This document shows positions 51,331-61,193 of a stretch of DNA of 64,000 bases, piece by piece. Both the position numbers and the translations under genes were made by a program. How positions within the stretch are numbered: position 1 is the stretch's first letter; the number at the start of each line of letters is the position of its first letter. The stretch comes from Lachnospiraceae bacterium. Its GTDB lineage: Bacteria > Bacillota_A > Clostridia > Lachnospirales > Lachnospiraceae. The stretch is from the NCBI GenBank assembly GCA_009911175.1, contig QXWX01000005.1:1-64000 (forward strand). The letters are read 5' to 3'. The notes under the pieces were generated by a model that had not been told where the DNA came from, did not search any database, and was given only the letters and a program-made list of their open reading frames with translations.

Positions 51331-53643
51331 CTATCCCGCTGTTCTTTCAATATCGATCACCCCGTCAAGCTGGCGTACCTTCTCGATCACCTTATCCAGC
51401 TCTTCTCTTCCATGAACGATAAATCCCATGTCAAATGTAGCGGTTCCCTTTTTGCTCGTCCTTACATTCATAGACTTTACATCCAGCTTGCCCTCGGTGA
51501 AGATCTTGGTAATCTCCATCAGAAGCCCCTGGCGGTCATCGGTGAAGATCTTGAGCTCCGCCAGATACTGTCCGCCGCTCTCGTTCTCCGGAGTCTCGCC
51601 CCATTCCACATCAATCAGCCGCTCCCGCTCCGCGTCGGAGAGATGCAGCATATTGACGCAGTCCGTCCGATGGATGGTCATGCCTTTGCCCCGGGTCACG
51701 AATCCCACGATCTCATCACCCGGCACCGGATTGCAGCACCTTGGAAAACGCACCGCCACATCCGCGATCCCGCGCACCATGATCCCGCTCCTGGACTTTG
51801 CCACATGAACCTTCTGGTTGGCGCTGTCATAGATCTTGCTCAGGATCAGCTCCTCGGTCAGTTCCTTCTTGTGCTCTTTTTCGTATTCCTCCTGGAGGCG
51901 GTTCACCACCTGGCCTTCCTTAAGCCCGCCGTGTCCTACTGCCGCCAGAACCGCGTCCCAGTCCCGAAAGCCGTATTTTTTCTGGACCACCTGCTGGTAC
52001 TTCGGCTTGAGCACATCCGCCATATTAATCGATTTCATCCGGCAGTAGGAAGAGATCAGATCCTTTCCCCGAACAATATTTTCTTCCTTAAATTCCTTCT
52101 TAAACCACTGATTGATCTTGGATTTTGCCTGGGGGCTCTTCACGATATTGAGCCAGTCCCTGCTGGGACCCTTGGAATTCTGAGAGGTCAGCACCTCAAT
52201 GCGGTCCCCGTTCTGAATCTTGTAATCAATGGTCACCAGCTTTCCGTTCACCCTGGCTCCCACCATCCGATTGCCTACCGCGCTGTGGATGGCATAGGCA
52301 AAGTCTACGGGTGTGGAGCCGTTGGGCAGGCTTTTCACATCCCCGTTGGGAGTGAAGCAGTATACATCCTCCGTAAACAGATCCAGATCGCCCTTTAACA
52401 GGCTTAAAAACTCCCGGTTGTCGGACATGTCCCGCTGCCACTCCAGGATCTGCCGCAGCCAGCTCAGCTTCTCCTCCTCCTGGGTTTTCGTACTCTTGCT
52501 GGAGTCCCCGCTCTCTTTGTATTTCCAATGGGCCGCGATTCCGTATTCGGCCGTCTTATGCATCTCCTCCGTCCGGATCTGGATCTCAAAGGGCTGCCCG
52601 GAGGGTCCCATCAGCGTCGTATGAAGGGACTGGTACATATTCACCTTGGGCATAGCGATATAATCCTTGAATCGGCCCGGAATCGGCGTATACATCTCAT
52701 GGATCACACCCAGCGCCGCATAGCAGTCCTTCACCGAATCCACGATGATCCGCACGGCAAACAGGTCATAGACCTGATCCAGCGTCTTATTCTGGAGCAC
52801 CATTTTTTTGTAAATGCTGAAAAAATGCTTGACCCGCCCATAGACCTTCGCATGAATATGGGCATTTTCCATATGCCGGGAAACCTCTGCCACGATCTGC
52901 TGCACGAATTCTTCCCGCTTTGTCTTCCGTTCATTGAGGTCGCTGACAAGCTGTCCGTACACCTCCGGCTGGGAATACTTCAGCGACAGGTCGTCCAGCT
53001 CGATCTTGATCTTGGAGATTCCAAGCCGCTGTGCAATGGGCGCATAGATATCCATGGTCTCCCTTGCCTTTTCCTGCTGCTTCCTTGGAATCATAAATTC
53101 CAGAGTACGCATATTATGCAGACGGTCCGCCAGCTTGATGATGATCACCCGGATATCCTTGGCCATGGCCAGAAACATCTTCCGCAGGTTCTCCGCCTGG
53201 ATCTCCAGCTTATCCTTGTCCTTGGAATAGCTGAGCTGTCCCAGCTTGGTCACCCCGTCCACCAGGAGAGCGACCTCTTCCCCAAATTCCCGGGAGATAT
53301 CCTCCAGCGTCACGTCCGTATCCTCCACCACGTCATGGAGCATCCCTGCCGCAATAGTTTCCTTATCCATCTCCAGGTTGGCAAGAATGATCCCCACCCA
53401 CATGGGATGGATCAGGTAAGGCTCTCCGGACTTGCGCATCTGGTCCTGATGCGCTTCCTTCGCCAGATGGTACGCCTTCTCGATCAGGGTAATATCGGCG
53501 GAAGGATGGTACTTCCGGATCCGGTTCACCAATGCCTGATATAAAACGTCAGGGTCTTGATAATCCTCAGGATTCATGACCGCATGTCCGTCAACCGTAC
53601 CAAGACTTTTATTTATCGTTTCGTATTCCATTATCCCTGCCAT
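51331..53643 (-). CDS. relA: Bifunctional (p)ppGpp synthetase/hydrolase (Rel)
   Basis: 770 residues from ATG 53643 (an upstream extension is unlikely). The HD hydrolase domain contains HDVVEDTD (about 105). The synthetase domain carries RFKDY, the RXKD form typical of bifunctional enzymes (about 320). TGS (about 405-465) and a C-terminal ACT domain (about 690-770) follow. It makes and breaks ppGpp in the stringent response. Confidence 0.95.
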   Translation of the reverse strand: MAGIMEYETINKSLGTVDGHAVMNPEDYQDPDVLYQALVNRIRKYHPSADITLIEKAYHLAKEAHQDQMRKSGEPYLIHPMWVGIILANLEMDKETIAAGMLHDVVEDTDVTLEDISREFGEEVALLVDGVTKLGQLSYSKDKDKLEIQAENLRKMFLAMAKDIRVIIIKLADRLHNMRTLEFMIPRKQQEKARETMDIYAPIAQRLGISKIKIELDDLSLKYSQPEVYGQLVSDLNERKTKREEFVQQIVAEVSRHMENAHIHAKVYGRVKHFFSIYKKMVLQNKTLDQVYDLFAVRIIVDSVKDCYAALGVIHEMYTPIPGRFKDYIAMPKVNMYQSLHTTLMGPSGQPFEIQIRTEEMHKTAEYGIAAHWKYKESGDSSKSTKTQEEEKLSWLRQILEWQRDMSDNREFLSLLKGDLDLFTEDVYCFTPNGDVKSLPNGSTPVDFAYAIHSAVGNRMVGARVNGKLVTIDYKIQNGDRIEVLTSQNSKGPSRDWLNIVKSPQAKSKINQWFKKEFKEENIVRGKDLISSYCRMKSINMADVLKPKYQQVVQKKYGFRDWDAVLAAVGHGGLKEGQVVNRLQEEYEKEHKKELTEELILSKIYDSANQKVHVAKSRSGIMVRGIADVAVRFPRCCNPVPGDEIVGFVTRGKGMTIHRTDCVNMLHLSDAERERLIDVEWGETPENESGGQYLAELKIFTDDRQGLLMEITKIFTEGKLDVKSMNVRTSKKGTATFDMGFIVHGREELDKVIEKVRQLDGVIDIERTAG

Positions 53644-53784
53644 ATCAATTCCCCACTTCCTTTCCTGAGCAGTAACCTGAGCAGACCCTGGCTTTCCTCC
53701 CGACCGGGGCGTACTTTCGCCGCTCTTTCTAAACAAAATATAACTTTAAGTATAACATTTTTTTTCAGATTGTAAAGCCTTTCT

Positions 53785-55497
53785 TTACCGGTAATGCACC
53801 ACCGTGATCTGAAGGCTCCTTCTCCCCATATACTCATTCACCGACGGATAATATGTAAACGCCATCTTGCTTTTGTGCTTCATATATTCCATGCATGCAC
53901 CGACATCTCCGAAATATACCGCATCCATCCGAAGCCCTCTGGCATCCTCTACTTGAAATTTCAGCACATTCTGGTTCTTTCCCACGATCCTTGGGGATAT
54001 CACACGCAGGTTTTTTTCCACAAATAAAGGCCTGGGGTTTCCCTTTCCAAAGGGTTCCAAAAGCTCCAGCTCTTCCACCAGCTTCTGCGATAAATAGGCG
54101 ATCGGAAGCTGCATGTCAATGGATACCTTCTCGAGCAGGTCCTCCTCCGTCAGCCCCGACAGCTCATTGATCCGCTTCCGGAATACATCCACATTTTCCT
54201 CAGGCAGAGACAATCCTGCCGCAAGCTTATGCCCCCCGAATCTGGTAAACAGCTCCCGGCACCGGTTCATCTCCTTGAACATATGGTAGTTCTCAATGGA
54301 ACGCCCGGAGCCTTTCACTCCTTCCTCTGCGGAGGTCAGTACAAAAACCGGGCGGTAATACCTCTCCCGGATGCGCCCGGCGATGATCCCGGCAATACTC
54401 TCATGGCAATCCGGCAGATAGACCACCAGGACCTTGTCCTTTTTCAGAGAGGAATTTTCGATCATCTCCACGGCCTGCTCCACGCCCTGCTCTGTCATAT
54501 CCTTACGGCTGTCATTCAGCTCCTTCAATTCCTCCGCCAAACGGGATGCCTCTTCTGCGTCCTTTGCGTTCAGAAGGGCCAGAGCGCGCTTGGCCGTATC
54601 CAGTCTGCCACTGGCATTGATGCAGGGTCCCAGGACAAAACCGATGTGGTAGGCGCTGATCTTGTCCACAGGTACTCCGGTACATTCAATGAGTGCTTTG
54701 AGTCCCTCGTTCCGGGTGCTTTTCAGCATATTCAGTCCGGTCTTCACGAAAATCCGGTTTTCTCCCTGGAGGTCCATCACATCCCCTACCGTGGCAATGG
54801 CCACATGCTCCATCAGATGCCGGATCCTCCCCGGATCCTCTTCCAAGGCCCGGTAGAGCGCCTCCACCAGCTTAAAGGCGACCGCCGCACCGCACAGTCC
54901 CTTGAACGGGTACTCACAGTCCGGACGGTGGGGATCCACCACCGCGTCCGCCGGAGGGATCTGGTAGCTTCTCCCACCTTCGGTTTCCAGGTAGGGAATC
55001 TCATGGTGGTCAGTGACGATGATGGTCAGCCCGCGCTCCTTCCCATACGCAATCTCATCGAGAGCCGCAATCCCGTTGTCGCAGGTGATGATCGTATCAA
55101 TCCCGTCCTCCAGTGCCTTGTCGATCAGCATTTTGTTCAGCCCGAAGCCGTCCCGGATCCGGTCCGGAATGTCCGCGTCCACATCCGCCCCCAGCCCGGA
55201 CAGGCCTTCCTGAAGGATGTAAGACGCATTGACTCCGTCAATGTCATAGTCTCCGATCACCCGGACCGGCACATGCGCCTGGATCTTCTCTTTCAGGATC
55301 TCCACGGCCCTGTCCATATCCTTCATCTGCCTTCCGTCGTACAGGTCCGCAGCGGTTCCGTTCAGATAGCTGCCGATCTGAGCGTCCTCCTTCACATCCC
55401 GGTTACGGATCAGCCTGGCAAGGATCGGAGAAATGTGATACTTTGCGGCAATCCCGTTAAAATCTGCTTTTTTCATTGTTACAAACCATTTTTTCAT
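53785..55497 (-). CDS. recJ: Single-stranded-DNA-specific exonuclease RecJ
   Basis: 570 residues from ATG 55497 (AAGGAGCTATC upstream). The DHH domain shows the RVIGDYDIDGVNAS motif (about 77-90), ITCDNGIA and VTDHHEIPY (about 162). The DHHA1 part has the GG motif in FTRFGGHKLAAG (about 420), and a C-terminal OB-fold follows. Note DYDIDG where many RecJ proteins have DYDADG; this still keeps the acidic residues. 5'-3' ssDNA exonuclease in repair. Confidence 0.93.
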   Translation of the reverse strand: MKKWFVTMKKADFNGIAAKYHISPILARLIRNRDVKEDAQIGSYLNGTAADLYDGRQMKDMDRAVEILKEKIQAHVPVRVIGDYDIDGVNASYILQEGLSGLGADVDADIPDRIRDGFGLNKMLIDKALEDGIDTIITCDNGIAALDEIAYGKERGLTIIVTDHHEIPYLETEGGRSYQIPPADAVVDPHRPDCEYPFKGLCGAAVAFKLVEALYRALEEDPGRIRHLMEHVAIATVGDVMDLQGENRIFVKTGLNMLKSTRNEGLKALIECTGVPVDKISAYHIGFVLGPCINASGRLDTAKRALALLNAKDAEEASRLAEELKELNDSRKDMTEQGVEQAVEMIENSSLKKDKVLVVYLPDCHESIAGIIAGRIRERYYRPVFVLTSAEEGVKGSGRSIENYHMFKEMNRCRELFTRFGGHKLAAGLSLPEENVDVFRKRINELSGLTEEDLLEKVSIDMQLPIAYLSQKLVEELELLEPFGKGNPRPLFVEKNLRVISPRIVGKNQNVLKFQVEDARGLRMDAVYFGDVGACMEYMKHKSKMAFTYYPSVNEYMGRRSLQITVVHYR

Positions 55498-55563
55498 GAT
55501 AGCTCCTTTTCTTTCTTCGTATTTAGAGGGACGACGGAACTGCTTTCCATATTCCACAGCTAT

Positions 55564-55605
55564 AAAAAGCTGCCTCCCTCCTGTTCAAGATCGGAAGGAG
55601 ACAGC
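55564..55605 (-). terminator. Intrinsic terminator after secDF
   Basis: On the minus strand a GCTG..CTCC arm (about 55593-55605) pairs with GGAGG..CAGC (about 55569-55581) and is followed by TTTTT. It separates secDF from recJ. Confidence 0.65.
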
Positions 55606-55686
55606 CTGTCCCTTTTTTTGCTAGCATCTGCCTCTGTTCAGAGGCTTCACAGATACACCCGTTTTTTACTCATTGGAAGATGTCAT

Positions 55687-57939
55687 TTATTTTCCCGCTG
55701 CCGCCTTTTTCCCCTCACGGCTCTTCATGATATACCACAGCGCACCCGTGATACATACGGAAGAATAGGCGCCACATACGATACCTACCATCAGCGGCAG
55801 GGCAAATTCCTTGATGGAGCTGACACCCATGATGAACAGCACCAGCACCATAACAAAGGTCGTCAGGGAGGTGTAGATACTTCTTGTCAGTGTCCGGGTG
55901 ATACACCGGTTCACCAATTCATCCAGGCCCTCATTTTTCTTCTTCGTGTGCAGCTCCTCACGGATCCGGTCAAAAATAACGATGGTAGCGTTGATGGAAT
56001 ATCCGACAATGGTCAGCATACACGCGATAAAGGTATTTCCCACGGAAACCCTGGCCACCACATAGAATGCCAGCACGATCAGCACGTCGTGGAGAAGCGC
56101 GGCAACCGCGCTGGTGGCAAATCGGATATCCTTAAACCGGAACCAGATGTACAGCAGCATACAGATCGTAGCCACGATCACCGCCACAATGGCATCCTGG
56201 CGCATCTCGGAGCTGACGGTGGCACTGATATTCTCTGTTGCGATCTTTGCCTCGTCCGCATGGAAAATGCTGGTCATTGCGGTGTTAAAAGCCTCACGCT
56301 TGTTCAGATCCAGTGTCTGGGTCTTGAAGATCACCTGATTGGTGCCTTCCACCTTCTGTACCTGTACGTTGTTGTCTCCTGTTACGTATTCGATCTCAGG
56401 AACAATCTCCTGATCGATCTCCTCTAATGTATATTCCTTATCAAAGGTCACGCTTGTAGAGGTACCGCCTTTAAATTCCAGGCTGTAATTCATCACGCCT
56501 TTTCCCTGCGCGCCGTTGACTCCCATAAATACGAATCCAACTACGATCAGCAGGACGGAAATCCCGAAGAACAGCCTTCTCTTTCCCAGGAAATTGACTG
56601 TCGTCTGTTTCGCCTTCTTCGCATGTCCGTAGAACTTCTTGTCACGGATTCCCACTGCATAGAAGGAGTAAATGATGATCCTGGTGATCACCAGTGCCGT
56701 GAACATGGATACCACGATACCCATTGCCAGTGTCTGCGCAAAGCCTTTTACCGTACCGCTTCCCAGCCACTGCAGGACAAAGGCCGCGATCAGGGTGGTG
56801 ATATTGCCGTCCAGGATGGCGGACATAGCCTTCTGGAATCCGGCATTTAAGGAACTCTTTACGCTTTTTCCTTCCGCCAGCTCCTCCCGGACTCTGGCGA
56901 AGATGATGACATTGGCATCCACCGCCATACCGATTCCCAGGATGATACCTGCGATACCCGGCAGAGTCAGCGTGATATCAAATGCATTTAATAGGACAAG
57001 GATCAGTCCCGTATAGGTCAGCAGCGCAAGGCTGGACGCAAATCCGGGAAGCAGGTATGCCGCACACATGAAGATAAATACAATGGCAAGTCCGATGGCC
57101 CCGGCTTTCAGACTGGTGCTGATGGCTTCCTCACCGAGCTGTGCGCCTACCACGTTGGAACGCAGCTCTTCCAGCTCCAGGCTCAGTCCGCCGATCCGGA
57201 TAGTGGAAGAAATTCTCTGCGCCTCCTCATAGCTCATGCTTCCCTCAATGACTGCCTGACCGTTCTTGATCTCCGCATTGACATTGGGTACGCTGATAAA
57301 CTCACCGTCATAGTAGATGCCGATGCTTTCCTCTGCCTTAAATGCCCGCTTGGTGGCCTCCGCAAACTTCTCAGTGCCTTCCGGAGTCATTTCCAGAGTA
57401 ACCACATTCTGGTTCGCATTGGTCAGTTCATTGGTCTGCACCTGTGCGGAAGCGTTCTTTACATCCGTACCGGTGAGCACGATGGAGCCTTCCTCCTTCT
57501 GCATGTCTTCGATGGTCTTATTTAAAACATACTCGCCGTCCTTATAGGTATAGTTTTCCTTTCCCTCGCTGTCTGTCTCCGCGATAAAATACAGGGAACC
57601 CGGCTGTCCCAGCTCATCCAGGATCTCATTGGCATTGGTCACGCCCGGGATCTCGATGCTGATCCGCTCATCTCCCTCCTGGTATACGGTTGCTTCCGTG
57701 CTGTACTGCTCCACACGGCGCTGCAGCTTGTAGATGGTGTCTGCCATATCCTCTGCCGACGGAGCACCGCCCTTTACCTGGTAGGTGATGCTGACACCGC
57801 CTTCCAGATCCAGGCCCAGCTTGATATTCCTTGCCGCGCCTGAACCGCCCTTTCCGAACCCGACCGCTGTCGTAAATCCCAGCAGACCGATCAGAACTAC
57901 GATCAGAATCAGGCTGATAATGCCTTTACTTTTTTTCAT
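55687..57939 (-). CDS. secDF: Fused protein-export component SecDF
   Basis: 750 residues, the SecD and SecF halves joined in one chain. The SecD half has the N-terminal helix, LGLDLEGGVS (about 42), the large periplasm-type P1 region and FDITLTLPGIAGIILGIGMA (about 317). The SecF half begins around 455, with LEFKGGTS and VGYSINATIVIFDRIRE. It uses the proton or sodium gradient to aid late translocation. The SCIFF maturase gene lies 30 bp upstream. Confidence 0.95.
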   Translation of the reverse strand: MKKSKGIISLILIVVLIGLLGFTTAVGFGKGGSGAARNIKLGLDLEGGVSITYQVKGGAPSAEDMADTIYKLQRRVEQYSTEATVYQEGDERISIEIPGVTNANEILDELGQPGSLYFIAETDSEGKENYTYKDGEYVLNKTIEDMQKEEGSIVLTGTDVKNASAQVQTNELTNANQNVVTLEMTPEGTEKFAEATKRAFKAEESIGIYYDGEFISVPNVNAEIKNGQAVIEGSMSYEEAQRISSTIRIGGLSLELEELRSNVVGAQLGEEAISTSLKAGAIGLAIVFIFMCAAYLLPGFASSLALLTYTGLILVLLNAFDITLTLPGIAGIILGIGMAVDANVIIFARVREELAEGKSVKSSLNAGFQKAMSAILDGNITTLIAAFVLQWLGSGTVKGFAQTLAMGIVVSMFTALVITRIIIYSFYAVGIRDKKFYGHAKKAKQTTVNFLGKRRLFFGISVLLIVVGFVFMGVNGAQGKGVMNYSLEFKGGTSTSVTFDKEYTLEEIDQEIVPEIEYVTGDNNVQVQKVEGTNQVIFKTQTLDLNKREAFNTAMTSIFHADEAKIATENISATVSSEMRQDAIVAVIVATICMLLYIWFRFKDIRFATSAVAALLHDVLIVLAFYVVARVSVGNTFIACMLTIVGYSINATIVIFDRIREELHTKKKNEGLDELVNRCITRTLTRSIYTSLTTFVMVLVLFIMGVSSIKEFALPLMVGIVCGAYSSVCITGALWYIMKSREGKKAAAGK

Positions 57940-57969
57940 GACTTTTTTTCCTTTCTGTATTACTTTCTC

Positions 57970-59373
57970 TTATGCATTCTCTGCGTGATCTGCCAGCGCG
58001 GCCTTGATCATAATGGCGCATTCCACTCTCTTGCGTTCCATCTCGCAGCTCACATCATAAGTGTCATGGATGGTATGATGGAATTTGTAAGAATTTGCCA
58101 TACAGCCTCCGCTGCAGTAAAAACGCGCAAAGCACTTTCTGCATTTTTCCTTGGAATACACACTGCAGCCGCGAAATTCCCCGGCAATCTCCGGCCGGGT
58201 GATGCCGTCCTCGACATTTCCCATACGAAACTGCTCATCCCCCACAAACTGATGGCAGGGATACAGATCCCCCCAGGGCGTTACCGCCAGATATTCCGTG
58301 CCGGAACCGCATCCGGACAGCCTCTTTGCCACACAGGGGCCGCCTTCCAGATCAATCATAAAGTGGAAGAACTGGAATCCTTTCCCTTTTCGCTCGTGCT
58401 CAATGATCTGATCCGCCAAAATGTCATATTCCTCGAAGATCCTGGGCAGGTCGCTCTCCTGAATGGCATAGGGATCGGTATCCCCGCCCACCACAGGTTC
58501 AATGGAGATCTGCCGGAAACCCAGATCTACATAATGCATTACATCTTTGGAAAAGTCCAGGTTTTCTCTGGTAAATGTACCGCGGATGTAGTATTTTTCC
58601 TGATTCCGGCTCTCGGCCAGCCTCTGGAACTTGGGAACGATCAGGTCGTAGCTGCCGCTGCCGTTGGGGAAGGGCCGCATCCGGTCATTGATCTCCTTCC
58701 TCCCGTCCAGGCTCAGCACCACATTGTCCATCTCCCGGTTGACAAACTCCTGTACCTCGTCATTAAGCAGTACCCCGTTGGTGGTCAGCGTAAACCGGAA
58801 ATGCTTGTCATACCGCTGCTCCAGCTCTCTTCCATAAGCCACCAGCTCCTTCACCGTCTTCCAGTTCATGAGCGGCTCTCCGCCGAAAAAATCCACCTCC
58901 AGGTTGTGCCTGTTGCCGGAATTCTGGATCAGGAAATCCAGTGCCTTCTTCCCGACCTCCGGGGACATCATGGCGCGCCGCCCGTGGTACTCCCCTTCCT
59001 CCGCAAAGCAATATCTGCAGGCAAGGTTGCAGTCATGGGCGATATGGAGGCACAGCGCCTTGACCACGGTCTTTCTCTGCTTTACTTCGTCTATATAGTC
59101 CTCATAAATATCCCGGGTAAATAGCTGTCCCGCCCTGGTCAGCTCTGTCACTGCCTCCAGCACCTCCGACACTTCCTCCTCCGGATATCCCGGCAGCTCC
59201 CGCAAAAGGGTTTCCAGGGTCCCCGGACTGTTCAGCGTGCCGTAGGTATGGAAGGGATTCTGCCGCTCCAGACAGGCGATCACATCATAGGCGATCTTGT
59301 CCACCACATGGACGGAACCGCTGTTTACATCCAGGACGATGTTGTATCCATGATTCTGGTATTGATGTATCAC
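57970..59373 (-). CDS. scfB: SCIFF peptide maturase (radical SAM, SPASM/twitch)
   Basis: 467 residues from a GTG at 59373, giving the MIHQYQNHGYNIVLDVNSGS-type start expected for the family, with a GGGG ribosome binding site. The radical SAM motif CNLACRYCFAEEGEYHGRR lies at about 114-132, and the second FeGEPL-type block is DFFGGEPLMN (about 166). A C-terminal Cys-rich region (about 340-440: GCGSG, CHQF, CRKCFARFYCSGGC) binds the auxiliary clusters. It forms thioether bonds in the ScfA peptide encoded just upstream. Confidence 0.95.
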   Translation of the reverse strand: MIHQYQNHGYNIVLDVNSGSVHVVDKIAYDVIACLERQNPFHTYGTLNSPGTLETLLRELPGYPEEEVSEVLEAVTELTRAGQLFTRDIYEDYIDEVKQRKTVVKALCLHIAHDCNLACRYCFAEEGEYHGRRAMMSPEVGKKALDFLIQNSGNRHNLEVDFFGGEPLMNWKTVKELVAYGRELEQRYDKHFRFTLTTNGVLLNDEVQEFVNREMDNVVLSLDGRKEINDRMRPFPNGSGSYDLIVPKFQRLAESRNQEKYYIRGTFTRENLDFSKDVMHYVDLGFRQISIEPVVGGDTDPYAIQESDLPRIFEEYDILADQIIEHERKGKGFQFFHFMIDLEGGPCVAKRLSGCGSGTEYLAVTPWGDLYPCHQFVGDEQFRMGNVEDGITRPEIAGEFRGCSVYSKEKCRKCFARFYCSGGCMANSYKFHHTIHDTYDVSCEMERKRVECAIMIKAALADHAENA

Positions 59374-59447
59374 GATATGCCCCGCTTTCTTCTTTATACA
59401 TGGATAAAGCAGCGACTCAGGCCGCTGCCTTAACAATCTTATTCTGT

Positions 59448-59591
59448 CTATTTTTTATGCTCGCATGTCTGATTTCCCACGGTACAGGAAGTCTTGCATG
59501 CGGACTGACAGGACGTCTGACATTCTCCACATCCGCCTTTATTCACTGTATGGTTCAATGTCTGCGTATTCAGTGTCTTAATGTGTTTCAT
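59448..59591 (-). CDS. scfA: SCIFF ranthipeptide precursor
   Basis: 47 residues. ATG 59591 follows GGAGGATAAGAG. The product starts MKHIKTLNTQTLNH and has six Cys (positions 21, 24, 28, 32, 36, 43) in a GGCGECQTSC..ACKTSC pattern: the classic six-cysteines-in-forty-five peptide. Maturation by ScfB makes sactionine/ranthionine-type thioethers. It lies 75 bp upstream of scfB and is easily missed by ORF finders because of its size. Confidence 0.96.
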   Translation of the reverse strand: MKHIKTLNTQTLNHTVNKGGCGECQTSCQSACKTSCTVGNQTCEHKK

Positions 59592-59672
59592 CTCTTATCC
59601 TCCTACTCATCATGCTCTGCGGTTCTTCCGAAACCGCTGCTCCGCAATATTATAGCACAATGCCCTCTGATT

Positions 59673-61097
59673 TTAAAGCATTTTTTTGTAAAATGCCCCG
59701 TAACCTTTCACGGCCTCGTACAGATCCGCCTTGCTGGTCGCCTCCCAGGGCGCGTGCATGCTCAGCACCGCCAGGCCGCAGTCGATCACTTCCATCCCGT
59801 ATTTTGACATGATATAGGCAATGGTACCGCCGCCCCCCTGGTCTACGGCTCCCAGCTCCGCGGTCTGGAAGGTCACATGGTGCTCCTCCATGATCCGGCG
59901 GAGCTTCGCCATATATTCCGGGTTCGCGTCATTGGCCCCGGATTTGCCGCCGCTGCCGCTGTATTTGTTGAAGACAAGCCCGTTTCCCAGATAAGCGGAA
60001 TTTTTCTTTTCAAAATATTTCTCAAAAGCCGGGTCATAGGCGGCGCTTACATCCGCAGACAGCATCCGGGAATGCAGAAGTGTCCGGCGCAGACGGAGGT
60101 CAAAGGGAACCTCCTGCATGGACGTTTTTCCGAATGCTTCCCCGGTCATGGCAAGGACCTCGGCTACCGCGTTTTCAAAAAAGCGGGACTTCATACCCGT
60201 GGCGCCGTTGCTCCCGGTCTCCTCCTTATCCACCAGCAGGCAGCAGGCTGTTCTTCCGCATCCTTGTGTCCCGGGTTCTTTGTCCCCGTCTCCCAGCAGT
60301 GCGCTCAGCGCGGCAAACGCACAGCTCCGGTCGTCCTGTCCGTAGGAGAGCACCATGCTCCGGTCCAGTCCGCATTCCCTTGCCCTCCCGGCGGGCACAA
60401 TCTCCAGCTCCGCAGACAAAAAATCCTCCTCCTGAATCTGGTAGGTTTCGGACAGGATCTCCAGGATATTCTGTTTTACTTCCTGTTCCTTTACGGGCCG
60501 GTTTCCGATCAGCAGATCCATCTTCTCTGCGTCAAAAAAGTCCTTCACTTTCTGCTCATTCCGCTCTCTGCCGAGATGGGGCAGCAGGTCCGTGATCACG
60601 AACACCGGATCGTCTTCCTTCTCGCCCACGGACAGCCTGGCCCAGGTTCCGTCTTTCCGGACGATGATCCCATGCAGCGCCAGCGGAAGCGCGAACCACT
60701 GGTATTTTTTGATCCCGCCGTAGTAGTGGGTATCCAGGTATACATTTCCTGCCTCCTCATAGCAGGGCACCTGTTTCAGGTCCAGCCTCGGGGAGTCGAT
60801 GTGGGCGCCGATGATGTTCATGCCCTGTTCCAGAGGCTCTGTGCCGATCCGGAAAAAAGCGGCCGACTTCTCCATAAAGGAAATATACACCTTGTCGCCG
60901 GGCTTCAAGGACTCTCCTTGATGGATCATCTGCAGAAGATCTCTGTATCCCGCCTCCCGTGCCATGCGGACGGACTCGGCGGCGCACTCCCGCTCCGTTT
61001 TTCCCGCATCCAAAAAACGGCGGTATCGAATGCTCAGTTCTTCTACCGCCGCCAAATCTTGCTCATTATAAAAATTCCATGCGTTTTTTCTCTCCAT
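59673..61097 (-). CDS. M18-family aminopeptidase, copy 1
   Basis: 474 residues. Metal-binding residues of M18 enzymes are visible: GAHIDSPRLDL (about 94), YGQDDRSC (about 251), DKEETGSNGATGM (about 291), NDANPEYM and SMHAPWEATSKAD (about 448). Broad aminopeptidase active on acidic or neutral N-terminal residues in the cytoplasm. GGAGCAGATGGT precedes the ATG. A clear paralog follows upstream at 61194-62564. Confidence 0.92.
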   Translation of the reverse strand: MERKNAWNFYNEQDLAAVEELSIRYRRFLDAGKTERECAAESVRMAREAGYRDLLQMIHQGESLKPGDKVYISFMEKSAAFFRIGTEPLEQGMNIIGAHIDSPRLDLKQVPCYEEAGNVYLDTHYYGGIKKYQWFALPLALHGIIVRKDGTWARLSVGEKEDDPVFVITDLLPHLGRERNEQKVKDFFDAEKMDLLIGNRPVKEQEVKQNILEILSETYQIQEEDFLSAELEIVPAGRARECGLDRSMVLSYGQDDRSCAFAALSALLGDGDKEPGTQGCGRTACCLLVDKEETGSNGATGMKSRFFENAVAEVLAMTGEAFGKTSMQEVPFDLRLRRTLLHSRMLSADVSAAYDPAFEKYFEKKNSAYLGNGLVFNKYSGSGGKSGANDANPEYMAKLRRIMEEHHVTFQTAELGAVDQGGGGTIAYIMSKYGMEVIDCGLAVLSMHAPWEATSKADLYEAVKGYGAFYKKML

Positions 61098-61193
61098 ACC
61101 ATCTGCTCCTTTTATCGTACTTAGAAACTGAATCTATCATAGTATGGAGAAAATCCTCGTTTTTATTCCTGTTTCATGGAGGATTGCCGCACA

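Noticed and set aside
54229..56427. 732-codon open frame on the plus strand
   Set aside because: It runs antisense across recJ and the 3' part of secDF and has the biased composition of a shadow frame; no motif or ribosome binding site supports it.
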